NCBI GenBank assembly: GCA_965198655.1 | Contig: OZ240668.1 | Span: 3,224,001 to 3,288,000 of the forward strand | DNA: 64,000 bases | Direction: 5' to 3' | DNA from: Lichenicola sp965198655 | GTDB lineage: Bacteria > Pseudomonadota > Alphaproteobacteria > Acetobacterales > Acetobacteraceae | Part shown: piece by piece, positions 53,484 to 61,589 of the stretch | How positions within the stretch are numbered: the stretch's first letter is position 1 | Layout: each line of letters starts with the position of its first letter | The notes under the pieces: model-generated | What the model was told of the DNA's origin: nothing | The model's input: the letters and a program-made list of their open reading frames with translations, nothing else | Databases searched by the model: none | Translations under genes and position numbers: made by a program

Positions 53484-54932
53484 TCAACCCGGCCGGGGCA
53501 GGCGCACGATCCCGGCATCGAGCCCGGGCGGCAGTCCCGCGCGCAGGCGCACCCGATACAGCCGGTAGCGCTCCGCCACCTGCCCGTTGCGGACGCGGAC
53601 CAGCTCGCCCGCCGGCACCAGCGTCGACCAGTAGCGCCCGTCCGGGACGTCGTGCCGCCGCTCGCTGCGCACCAGCACGCCGTCGACGGCGCCGCGCGCG
53701 CCCTGCGGCAGCGCGAACGACGCCCAGCGCGGCTCCACCCCGAGCACGGTCCGGCCCGGCAGGCCACGCGCCAGCTCCGCCGCCAGGCCGTACTCGTCGG
53801 CGGCGACGAAGCCCGGGCCGGCGGCAGCGGCGTCGTCGGCCAGCGCCTGCCACCCCGCCAGCCGCTGCAGCGTCACGTCCATCCGGCGCGGCAGCGGGAA
53901 CGGTGCCGCGGCCGCCTGCAGGTAGACCGGCGCCGTCAGGGCGAAGCCCAGAACCGCCGCCCGGCCCCACCATCCCGGCGCCGCGGCCGCCGCGGCCGCC
54001 GCGGCCTGCGGATAGAGCAGGCCCGGCCAGTTCGCCTGCACCCGGTCGCCGAGCGCGTGCTGCATGAACACCGCCAGCGGCAGCAGCGTCACCCAGGCCA
54101 GCAGCGACGGACCGGCCGCGCCACGCCATCCGCGCCGCACCGCCGCGACCAGTCCCGACGCCATCAGGACGAACACCAGCGGCGTCGCCAGCCCGACCTG
54201 CCCGCCCGCCAGCTCGGCTAGATACCGCCCGGCCCGCGCCGGATGCCAGGCGCCGGTGCGTCCGCCCTGCTTGGCGAAGCTGGCCCAGCCATGCGACGCG
54301 TTCCAGTCCAGCACCGGCAGGAACGCCGTCAGGGCCAGCAGGGCCGCCAGCCACGGCCACGGCGTGCGCAGCCAGCGCCGACCGGTCGCGGTCGCCAGCA
54401 GCCACCCGGCCAGCCCCAGCGCCGGCAGGACGGCAGTGTACTTGCTGTCGAGCGCCAGGCCGATCGCGATCCCGGCAACAAGCCACCACCCGCCGCGTCC
54501 GGTCGCCAGCACCCGTCCCAGCGACGCCAGCGCCAGCGTCCAGAAGAACAGCAGCGGCGTGTCCGGGGTCATGGTGACGCTGCCGACGCCGAGCAGCAGG
54601 GTCGCGTTCAGCAGCACCGCCGCCCGGAGCGCACGTCGGGCGCGTTGCCCGGGGCCGCCCAGGTCCGCGGCGGCCGAGGCCAGCAGCAGCGTGCCGAGCG
54701 CTGCGGCGATCGGCGCCAGCAGACGCACGCCGACCGGGCCGTCGCCGCACAGCCCGGTCCCGGCCCTGATCCACAGCGCCACCATCGGCGGGTGATCCAG
54801 ATAGCCCGGCGCCAGGGCGCGCGACCACACCCAGTAGTAGGCCTCGTCCGGCGACAACGGCGCCAGGCCGCATACCGCGAGCCGGACCAGGGTCAGCAAC
54901 GCGAGGGCGCCCAGCCACGGCGACCACCTCAA
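53484..54932 (-). CDS. Glycosyltransferase family 39 (ArnT-like) membrane protein
   Basis: 482 residues. It starts with a helix (WLGALALLTLVRLAVCGLAP) and LSPDEAYYWVWSRALAPGYLDHPPM, the acidic/aromatic loop of lipid-linked-sugar transferases, then ~10 more helices. It would transfer a sugar from polyprenyl phosphate to a periplasmic acceptor such as lipid A. The likely start is a TTG at 54932 overlapping the stop of the upstream gene (TTGA); a GTG at 54974 is possible. Coupling to the polyprenyl-P-sugar synthase gene fits donor and user. Confidence 0.85.
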   Translation of the reverse strand: MRWSPWLGALALLTLVRLAVCGLAPLSPDEAYYWVWSRALAPGYLDHPPMVALWIRAGTGLCGDGPVGVRLLAPIAAALGTLLLASAAADLGGPGQRARRALRAAVLLNATLLLGVGSVTMTPDTPLLFFWTLALASLGRVLATGRGGWWLVAGIAIGLALDSKYTAVLPALGLAGWLLATATGRRWLRTPWPWLAALLALTAFLPVLDWNASHGWASFAKQGGRTGAWHPARAGRYLAELAGGQVGLATPLVFVLMASGLVAAVRRGWRGAAGPSLLAWVTLLPLAVFMQHALGDRVQANWPGLLYPQAAAAAAAAAPGWWGRAAVLGFALTAPVYLQAAAAPFPLPRRMDVTLQRLAGWQALADDAAAAGPGFVAADEYGLAAELARGLPGRTVLGVEPRWASFALPQGARGAVDGVLVRSERRHDVPDGRYWSTLVPAGELVRVRNGQVAERYRLYRVRLRAGLPPGLDAGIVRLPRPG

Positions 54933-56110
54933 CGAAGCCGCCAGATCAGGGTCGAGGACACCGCGTAGTTCCACACCACGCCGATCGCGGCACCCGCGGC
55001 CCCGGCGGGCTGCCAGCCGTGATGGGTGTCGTGCAGGGTGCGGGCGATGCCGACGTCGGCGACGGCGCCGACGCCGCAGACCAGCATGAACAGCAGCAGG
55101 CCGCGCCACAGCCGGACGCCGCGCAGGCGCCGGTCGCGATAGGTGAAGGTGTTGTTGAGCCAGAAGTTGGCGACCATGGCGACGATCGTGCCCAGCGTCT
55201 GCGCCTGGGCGAACGAGGCGCCGGTCCGACGGGCCGCGTCGAGCACCACGAGGTTCACCAGCACGCCGGCGAGGCCGACGGCGGCGAAGCCGATGAACCG
55301 GGTCGGCAGCAGGCCGCGGAACGCCTTGTCGAGGATCATGCTGGCGAACTGCGCCAGCACCAGCGCGTCCAGCTTGCTTTCGCCGGCCAGGCGCGGCCGG
55401 AACCGGGCCGGGATCTCCAGCACGCGCGGGATCTCGCCGGTCGCCGCCGGCGCCGACAGGATCAGGTCGAGCAGGATCTTGAACCCCTGCCCGCTGAGGC
55501 GCGGCGCCACCCGCTCGAAGAAGCGCCGCTCACAGGCGAAGAACCCGCTCATCGGGTCGCCGAGCCGGGCGAAGCCCGGACGCGCCGGCAGGAACGCCTG
55601 CGCCAGCCGGATGCCGCCATCCGACAGCCGGTGCCGCCACGGCGAGGACAAGCCGGCGGAGTCGCCGCCGAGGACGTGGCGCGAGCCGACCGCGACGTCG
55701 CAGCTTCCTTCCGCCACCGCGTCCAGCATGCGGGGCAGGCAGGTCTCGTCGTGCTGCAGGTCGCCGTCCATCACCGCGACCAGCGGGGCCGAGGAGGCCA
55801 GCACCCCCTCGATCACCGCGGACGACAGGCCGCGACGGCCGATGCGGCGCAGGCCGCGCACGCGCCCGTCGGCGGCGGCGACGGCGCGTATCTCCTCCAT
55901 GGTGCCGTCCGGGCTGTCGTCGTCGACGAAGATCGCCTCCCAGGCGCGGCCGGCCAGGGCGGCGTCGAGGGCCGCCACCAGCGGGCGCACGTTGGGACGC
56001 TCCCGGTAGCAGGGCACCACGACGCTGATGCACGGGCTGCCGACGGGAGGGCTCACGGGCAGGGCCGGCGCCGCCGCGGCGGGGTCAGATCGGCACGCCG
56101 GCGAGGTCAC
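54929..56110 (-). CDS. Polyprenyl-phosphate sugar synthase (GT2) fused to a GtrA-like domain
   Basis: 393 residues. GT2 domain (about 25-255): ISVVVPCYRERPNVRPLV, FVDDDSPDGT, VAVMDGDLQHDE, DPMSGFFACERRFF. GtrA-like membrane domain (about 270-393) with four helices, including FIGFAAVGLAGVLVNLVVL and NFWLNNTFTYRDRR. This is the DPM1-type architecture that loads mannose or glucose on polyprenyl phosphate and may flip it. It is the first gene of a two-gene operon with the GT39 protein. Confidence 0.92.
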   Translation of the reverse strand: MTSPACRSDPAAAAPALPVSPPVGSPCISVVVPCYRERPNVRPLVAALDAALAGRAWEAIFVDDDSPDGTMEEIRAVAAADGRVRGLRRIGRRGLSSAVIEGVLASSAPLVAVMDGDLQHDETCLPRMLDAVAEGSCDVAVGSRHVLGGDSAGLSSPWRHRLSDGGIRLAQAFLPARPGFARLGDPMSGFFACERRFFERVAPRLSGQGFKILLDLILSAPAATGEIPRVLEIPARFRPRLAGESKLDALVLAQFASMILDKAFRGLLPTRFIGFAAVGLAGVLVNLVVLDAARRTGASFAQAQTLGTIVAMVANFWLNNTFTYRDRRLRGVRLWRGLLLFMLVCGVGAVADVGIARTLHDTHHGWQPAGAAGAAIGVVWNYAVSSTLIWRLR

Positions 56111-56600
56111 GGCTGGTGCGTATGGTTTGAAGGGTTTGCAGCCGGCTCACATGCGCAGTCTCGGTCAGGCGACGGGTGAGCTGGTTCTCGTGCGCGGTGT
56201 CGCGGGCGACCAGGCGCAGCAGGAAGTCGCCGCCGCCGCGGATCATGTGGCATTCGCGCACCTCCGGCCATCCGGCGACCAGCGATTCGAAGCCGGTCAG
56301 CACGCTGTCCTTCTGGCTGTCCAGGCCGACCAGGGCGAAGAACACCACGGTCCAGCCGAGCAGATGCGGGTCGCTGTCGCCGTGGTAGCCGCGTATCACG
56401 CCCAGCTCCTCCAGCCGACGGACGCGGCGCAGGCAGGGCGGGGCGGAGATGCCGACGCGCCTGGCCAGCTCGACGTTGGTCATCCGGCCATCCTGCTGGA
56501 GCTCGGAGACGATGCGCCGGTCGATGACGTCGAGCTCGACCCCAAGCTGGGCGCCGAGCTGTACACCGGGCTGTGTACCAAGCTGTTCCGGGGTCTGCAT
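56085..56600 (-). CDS. Lrp/AsnC family transcriptional regulator
   Basis: 171 residues. Helix-turn-helix: DVIDRRIVSELQQDGRMTNV then ELARRVGISAPPCLRRVRRL; RAM ligand domain: ECHMIRGGGDFLLRLVARD. The first ~22 residues are a Gln/Gly/Leu repeat (QLGTQPGVQLGAQLGVELD) absent from most homologues. It responds to amino acids or similar ligands. It is divergent from trxB. Confidence 0.92.
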   Translation of the reverse strand: MQTPEQLGTQPGVQLGAQLGVELDVIDRRIVSELQQDGRMTNVELARRVGISAPPCLRRVRRLEELGVIRGYHGDSDPHLLGWTVVFFALVGLDSQKDSVLTGFESLVAGWPEVRECHMIRGGGDFLLRLVARDTAHENQLTRRLTETAHVSRLQTLQTIRTSRDLAGVPI

Positions 56601-56738
56601 GGCGGCATGGTGTATTGCAGCCACGGCCACGCGCAAAGGCGGCAGCGGGCACCGGGTCGGCCGCCGCTGGCGTCCATCTTGCTTGCGCCGTGGCAAACCA
56701 GGCTCATATCCTGGCCGCAGCTTGAGAATCGATCGGAC

Positions 56739-57725
56739 ATGACACAGACCTTCACCACCGACCTGCTCGTCATCGGGGCCGGCCCCGCCGGCTACACCGC
56801 CGCGATCTATGCCGCGCGCGGCAACATGAAGCCGATCCTGGTGTCCGGGCTGCAGCCGGGCGGCCAGCTCACCATCACCACCGATGTCGAGAACTATCCG
56901 GGCTTCGCCGAGGCGGTGCAGGGCCCATGGCTGATGGAGCAGATGGCGGCGCAGGCGGAGCATGTCGGCACGCGGGTGATCGCCGACCTGATCGTGGACT
57001 GCGACCTGCAGCCGAGGCGCGCGGGCGAGCCGTTCCGGCTGGTCGGCGACGGGGGCGACGTCTACCTCGCGCGCACGGTGGTGATCGCGACCGGCGCCCA
57101 GGCGCGCTGGCTCGGCCTGCCGGCGGAGTCCCGGCTGCAGGGCGCTGGCGTGTCGGCCTGCGCCACCTGCGACGGGTTCTTCTACCGCGGCAAGCGGGTG
57201 GCGGTGATCGGCGGCGGCAACACCGCGGTCGAGGAAGCGCTCTATCTCACCCACCACGCCGAGCACGTGACGCTGATCCACCGGCGGGACCGGCTGCGCG
57301 CGGAGCGGATCCTGCAGGACCGGCTGTTCGCCCATCCCAAGGTGTCGGTGCTGTGGAACAGCGTGGTCGAGGACATCACCGACAGCGGCACGCCGCCGGT
57401 GGTGGACGGGGTGAGCCTGCGCGACACCGTCACCGGCAGGACCAGCCGGCTCGGCGTCGACGGGGTGTTCGTGGCGATCGGCCACCTGCCCAACACGGCG
57501 GTGTTCCGAGGGAAGGTCGAGCTCGACGCGGAGGGCTACGTGGTCACCGAGCCCGGCAGCACCCGAACCTCGGTGCCGGGCGTGTTCGCCGCCGGCGACG
57601 TGCAGGACAAGGTGTTCCGCCAGGCGGTCACGGCGGCCGGCACCGGCTGCATGGCGGCGCTGGAAGCCGAACGCTACCTGACCGAGCAGGCGGTCCCGCT
57701 GCTGGCCGAAGCCCAGGCCGCCTGA
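56739..57725 (+). CDS. trxB: Thioredoxin reductase
   Basis: 328 residues: FAD site VIGAGPAGYTAAIYAARGN, the redox pair in SACATCDGFFYRG, NADPH site VIGGGNTAVEEAL, and the C-terminal FAAGDVQDKVFRQAVTAAGTGCMAAL. It reduces thioredoxin with NADPH. It is followed by a terminator hairpin and a LysR gene. Confidence 0.96.
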   Translation: MTQTFTTDLLVIGAGPAGYTAAIYAARGNMKPILVSGLQPGGQLTITTDVENYPGFAEAVQGPWLMEQMAAQAEHVGTRVIADLIVDCDLQPRRAGEPFRLVGDGGDVYLARTVVIATGAQARWLGLPAESRLQGAGVSACATCDGFFYRGKRVAVIGGGNTAVEEALYLTHHAEHVTLIHRRDRLRAERILQDRLFAHPKVSVLWNSVVEDITDSGTPPVVDGVSLRDTVTGRTSRLGVDGVFVAIGHLPNTAVFRGKVELDAEGYVVTEPGSTRTSVPGVFAAGDVQDKVFRQAVTAAGTGCMAALEAERYLTEQAVPLLAEAQAA

Positions 57726-57750
57726 GGCGCCGGGTCCTGCGCCGCTTTTT
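57726..57750 (+). terminator. trxB terminator
   Basis: GGCGC and GCGCC arms around CGGGTCCT, followed after GC by TTTTT. It lies directly behind the trxB stop. Confidence 0.6.
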
Positions 57751-57777
57751 CAACCCCGAACCGACGAGCGGCGCGCG

Positions 57778-57833
57778 ATGAGGATGACCCGATGAGCAGG
57801 ACCCAATGAGCATGGCCCGATGAGCATGGACTG
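57778..57833 (+). repeat. Four tandem 14-bp units carrying the LysR start codon
   Basis: Units begin with ATG at 57778, 57792, 57806 and 57820: ATGAGGATGACCCG, ATGAGCAGGACCCA, ATGAGCATGGCCCG, ATGAGCATGGACTG. The last ATG is the LysR gene start. The unit length is not a multiple of three. Confidence 0.85.
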
Positions 57834-58710
57834 GGACAAGCTCAGGATCTTCCATGCCGTCGCCGAGGCGGGCAGCTTCACCCATGCCGGCGACGTGCTC
57901 AACCTGAGCCAGTCGGCGGTCAGCCGGCAGATCTCGGCGCTGGAGGAGGCGCTGCAGGTGCCGCTGTTCCACCGCCACGCCCGCGGCCTGATCCTGACCG
58001 AGCAGGGCGAGCAGATGAACCGCACGGTGCGCGAGGTGTTCGCCAAGCTCGCCATGACCGAGGCGCTGCTCAGCGAAAGCAAGGAAAAGGCGGCCGGCCG
58101 GCTCAAGGTGACCACCACCACCGGCTTCGGCACCGCCTGGCTGGCGCCGCGCCTGCCGCGCTTCCTCGCGGCGCATCCGGACATCTCCATCACGCTGATC
58201 CTGGAGGACAGCGACCTCGACCTCGGCATGCGCGAGGCGGACGTGGCGATCCGCATGCACCCGCCGCGTCAGCCCGACCTGGTGCAGCGGCACCTGACCG
58301 ACATCCAGATGCCGATCGTCGCCTCGCCCGACTACCTCCAGCGCAACGGCACCCCGGCCACGGCGGAGGAGCTGGACGGGCACAAGCTGCTCTTGTTCGG
58401 CGGCTACCGCCCGCCGGTCGCGGACGTGAACTGGCTGGCAGGGCTCGGACGGCCGAACGGGCAGAAGCGACAGCCGGTGTTCGAGGTGAACAGCCTCACC
58501 GCGCTGGCCGACGCGATCGAGGCCGGGTTGGGCATCGGCTCGGTGCCGCACTACATGCTGACCGACCGGCCAGGCCTGCAGCGGATCATGGCCGACATCA
58601 AGCCGCCGACCATCGAGGCCTATTTCGTGTATCCGGAGGAGCTGCGCACCTCCAAGCGTGTGGCGGTGTTCCGCGACTTCCTGCTGGCCGAGATGCCGTC
58701 GCGGCATTGA
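57820..58710 (+). CDS. LysR-family transcriptional regulator
   Basis: 296 residues: helix-turn-helix MDWDKLRIFHAVAEAGSFTH, LNLSQSAVSRQISALEEAL; effector domain TGFGTAWLAPRLPRFLAAHP and LADAIEAGLGIGSVPHYML. It probably activates or represses a nearby or distant gene in response to a small effector; the adjacency to trxB suggests a redox link (inference). The start codon is the last of four ATGs in a tandem repeat; no clear ribosome site precedes it. Confidence 0.92.
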   Translation: MSMDWDKLRIFHAVAEAGSFTHAGDVLNLSQSAVSRQISALEEALQVPLFHRHARGLILTEQGEQMNRTVREVFAKLAMTEALLSESKEKAAGRLKVTTTTGFGTAWLAPRLPRFLAAHPDISITLILEDSDLDLGMREADVAIRMHPPRQPDLVQRHLTDIQMPIVASPDYLQRNGTPATAEELDGHKLLLFGGYRPPVADVNWLAGLGRPNGQKRQPVFEVNSLTALADAIEAGLGIGSVPHYMLTDRPGLQRIMADIKPPTIEAYFVYPEELRTSKRVAVFRDFLLAEMPSRH

Positions 58711-58723
58711 GGAGCGCGACACG

Positions 58724-58978
58724 ATGACGATGCGGATGCGGCTTCCCCGCTGCCTAGCGGCCCCCGTCCTGGCAATGCTGTCGATCGCCCTATTGGCATC
58801 CTGCTCCGACGCACCGCCGGGCGCCAGGGCGGCGCCGGGAGTCGATACCGACCTGCAGCCGAATGGGCATCCGTATGTCGGGCCCGCGACGGTGACGTCG
58901 GCGCCTCCGGCGGACAACAGCGACGCGCGGCTCTACTGCCATCCCGAAGGAGCCGGGAGCGCCTGCAGCCGCCAGTAA
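58724..58978 (+). CDS. Small lipoprotein of unknown function
   Basis: 84 residues. Signal peptide with lipobox: LAMLSIALLASC. The mature ~60 residues are Pro/Ala-rich with two cysteines near the end (LYCHPEGAGSACSRQ). A GAGGAG ribosome site lies before ATG 58724. It is probably co-transcribed with the LysR gene. Confidence 0.75.
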   Translation: MTMRMRLPRCLAAPVLAMLSIALLASCSDAPPGARAAPGVDTDLQPNGHPYVGPATVTSAPPADNSDARLYCHPEGAGSACSRQ

Positions 58979-59001
58979 CCGACGCCCGTCCGGCGCCAGG
59001 A

Positions 59002-59265
59002 CTACCGGAGCTGGCTGTCCTTGTTACCCCTGCGGTTGAACCCGCTGCGCGCCGGGTCGGGATCGCGCACCGACTGGCAGGCGACGCAGAATCGCGCGCC
59101 CGGCAGCGCCCGGCGCCGCGCGGGGGGGATCTCGTCGCCGCACTCCAAGCAATGGGTCTCGCCCGCGCCGGTCGGCACCTGCGCTCGCGCCCACATCACC
59201 CCGTCCAGAACGGTGTCGTCGATCTGATCCTGTGCCGCCCCGTCCGGAGCCCAACCGCTCGCCAT
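59002..59265 (-). CDS. DksA/TraR-type C4 zinc-finger protein
   Basis: 87 residues. The zinc finger is CLECGDEIPPARRRALPGAR then FCVACQ. The short form lacks the long coiled coil of DksA, like phage/YbiI-type TraR proteins. It may bind the RNA polymerase secondary channel. ATG 59265 gives the family-length protein. Confidence 0.82.
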   Translation of the reverse strand: MASGWAPDGAAQDQIDDTVLDGVMWARAQVPTGAGETHCLECGDEIPPARRRALPGARFCVACQSVRDPDPARSGFNRRGNKDSQLR

Positions 59266-59643
59266 CGCCGCCTTCGACTTCCCCTGCGCGCTCCAGATGG
59301 GACGGCGCGGCACGCGCTCCAAGACCGGCGAGGCGCACGTCGCAGGTGGAGCCAGGCCACGATCCGCGTGCTGGACAACAAGCCACGGCGGCGACGGGGC
59401 AGGATGGCGCATCCCGCAGGACCTGGTCAGTCTGGTGACGAGCCGAGCTCGGCAGACCGTGATCGGCCGGATGGACGCGACCGCCGGCGTTCCCGGCCGG
59501 CGCCAGATGGTCGAAGACCGTTCAGCTCGGATCGGAACGCCAGGGGAGCGAGGCCGCCGGAGGAGAGCGTGCCGGCGCCGCAGGCGGCGCATGTGCAGGC
59601 CATCCTCGTCGTCTTGGATGAGACCGCAGGCGTTGGCGGTCGG
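59266..59643. other. Region without recognisable gene
   Basis: 378 bp between the zinc-finger and LytTR genes. Frames present are Arg/Pro-rich shadows. Nothing else was seen. Confidence 0.45.
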
Positions 59644-60429
59644 CTACGCTGCAGGCGTGTCCTCCAGCCAGCCGGCCTCGCGCAGGAGCGTGACGGCGTT
59701 CCGGGCGACAGGCGCGGACAGGCCGTTGCTCAGCGTCAGGCGCATCGAGCGGGATGAGCCCTCGACCCGCTGGACGGCGTGGCGGGCGATCCACCAGGAG
59801 CGGTGAATCCGCAGGCCTTCCAGCGGTGCGACCTGCTCAATGGCCTGGGTCAGCGGCCCGTGGACCAGCGTCGAGCCGGCGAGGGTGTGGACGCGGACAT
59901 AGTGGTCCTCCATCTGCAGCGCGATGACGTCCCTGGACGGCGATATGGACCGGCCTGCCCGTGGGATGGTCCTGCCGTCCCCTTGCGTCGAGGCGGGCAG
60001 GGGTACGGGCCGCCTCAACCGGGCCTCCAGCCAGGCCGTCGCCCCGAGCACCGTGATCGCCCCGATGGTTGCGGTCTGGACGTACCAGAGCCGCCAGCCC
60101 GGCCCGTATCGAAGCAATCCGGGCCAGACCCGCAAGGCAACCATACGCGTGATGACGGCCTGGGGAACGCTGCCGATCAGAACAGACAGAACGAGGAGCG
60201 CCTGCCGACGCCAGGAACCGGCCTTCGCAAGCCGGCTGATGGCGACGCCGCCTCCGTAAAGGACCAGCCCCAGCCAGGTCGCGCCGATCCAATAGGCTGA
60301 CCGGAGCAGCATGCCGTCGTTGAGGTAGCTGCCGAACGGCCCCAGGGCGCCGAGAACGACACCGGCAAGGGTGGTGACGGCCGCAACCCTTGTCCACCGA
60401 AGTGCCGGACCACGCAGTAAGACGGCCAT
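59644..60429 (-). CDS. Membrane-bound LytTR transcriptional regulator
   Basis: 261 residues. Four hydrophobic helices (for example VAAVTTLAGVVLGALGPFGS, QALLVLSVLIGSVPQAVI) precede a C-terminal LytTR DNA-binding domain: VIALQMEDHYVRVHTLAGS, LEGLRIHRSWWIARHAVQRV, LTLSNGLSAPVARNAVTLL. It would sense membrane or small-molecule signals and bind DNA directly. It is divergent from the secreted hydrolase, which is a likely target. ATG 60429 is preferred. Confidence 0.88.
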   Translation of the reverse strand: MAVLLRGPALRWTRVAAVTTLAGVVLGALGPFGSYLNDGMLLRSAYWIGATWLGLVLYGGGVAISRLAKAGSWRRQALLVLSVLIGSVPQAVITRMVALRVWPGLLRYGPGWRLWYVQTATIGAITVLGATAWLEARLRRPVPLPASTQGDGRTIPRAGRSISPSRDVIALQMEDHYVRVHTLAGSTLVHGPLTQAIEQVAPLEGLRIHRSWWIARHAVQRVEGSSRSMRLTLSNGLSAPVARNAVTLLREAGWLEDTPAA

Positions 60430-60599
60430 CCTCACGTCCCTGCCCTGCGTCGCTCCGCACGAACCGCCCACCTGAACCGCCGTCGTGAACCGCGATGTCC
60501 AGTCGTCCGGCGACGCGCCCGTTCGCCCGTTCGCGAAACCACGATAGCGCCGCCGCCGCCGCAGCGTCAGATGGATAGCCCCCGTTTCGGAGCTTCCTC

Positions 60600-61571
60600 A
60601 TGGTTTCTCGCATCATGTCGGCCTTGGCGCTGGTCCTGGCGACCTCGGCACCCCTTCCTGCACGGGCGGCGGCTGCGTCTTCCGCTGTCGTCGGCTTCGA
60701 GCACACCCGCCTGACGGATGGAACGGAGGTCGGCATCTGGTATCCCGCTGTGGGCAGGACCGTGCTTGAGCGGCTCGGTCCCTACGAGCAGGAGGTCGTG
60801 CCGGAGGGGGTGCCGATCAGGCCGGACCTTCCCCTCGTGGTCATGTCGCACGGGAGCGGCGGTTCCTTCTCCGGCCACCTCGATACGGCTGGCGTGCTGG
60901 CAAGGAACGGCTTCGTCGTGGCGGCCCTCACCCATCCCGGCGACAACTGGCAGGACCAGACCAGGGCGACGCGGGTGGAGGATCGCCCGGTGGCCCTCCG
61001 CGCGTTGATCAGCTTCATGCTGGGCGAGTGGCGTTTCCACCGTCTCGTCGACCCGACGCGCGTCGGTGCCTTCGGCTATTCCGCCGGCGGCTTCACCGTG
61101 CTGGCCGCAGCCGGCGGCAAGCCCGACCTGTCACGCATGGCCGTCCACTGCGCCGATCATCCGGACTTCTACGACTGCAAGCTTCTCAGGTCCCATCCCC
61201 GCGACACGGGCGACTGGTCGTTCGTCAAGGACGGCCGGATCAAGGCGATGGTCGTCGCAGCACCCGCCCTCGGCTTCGCCTTCGACCGCGCCGGGCTGCG
61301 GACCGTCACCATACCAATCCAGCTCTGGCGTGCCGACGACGATCGCGTCCTACCGGCGCCCTATTATGCTGACGCCGTGCGAACAGCCCTTCCCCAGGCC
61401 CCGGAGTTCCACGGCGTCCCAAGTGCCGGGCATTTCGACTTCCTTGCCCCGTGCGCGGCGGAGGCGCCGAGGCTGCCCATCTGCGACAGCGCGCCGGGGT
61501 TCGATCGCGCCGACTTCCATCGTCGCTTCAACGCCGAGGTCGTCGCCTTCTTCCAGCGCACCCTCCACTGA
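60600..61571 (+). CDS. Secreted alpha/beta hydrolase (PAF-acetylhydrolase/dienelactone-like)
   Basis: 323 residues with a signal peptide (ALALVLATSAPLPARA). Serine elbow FGYSAGGF, oxyanion VMSHGSGGSFSGH, acid in WRADDDRVLP, histidine in SAGHFDFLAP. It hydrolyses esters outside the cytoplasm. It is convergent with the MFS gene (18 bp gap) and divergent from the LytTR regulator. Confidence 0.85.
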   Translation: MVSRIMSALALVLATSAPLPARAAAASSAVVGFEHTRLTDGTEVGIWYPAVGRTVLERLGPYEQEVVPEGVPIRPDLPLVVMSHGSGGSFSGHLDTAGVLARNGFVVAALTHPGDNWQDQTRATRVEDRPVALRALISFMLGEWRFHRLVDPTRVGAFGYSAGGFTVLAAAGGKPDLSRMAVHCADHPDFYDCKLLRSHPRDTGDWSFVKDGRIKAMVVAAPALGFAFDRAGLRTVTIPIQLWRADDDRVLPAPYYADAVRTALPQAPEFHGVPSAGHFDFLAPCAAEAPRLPICDSAPGFDRADFHRRFNAEVVAFFQRTLH

Positions 61572-61589
61572 CGCATGATCCGCAGCACG

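Noticed and set aside
59297..59806. A 169-codon plus-strand frame
   Set aside because: It overlaps the LytTR gene antisense and has no domain.
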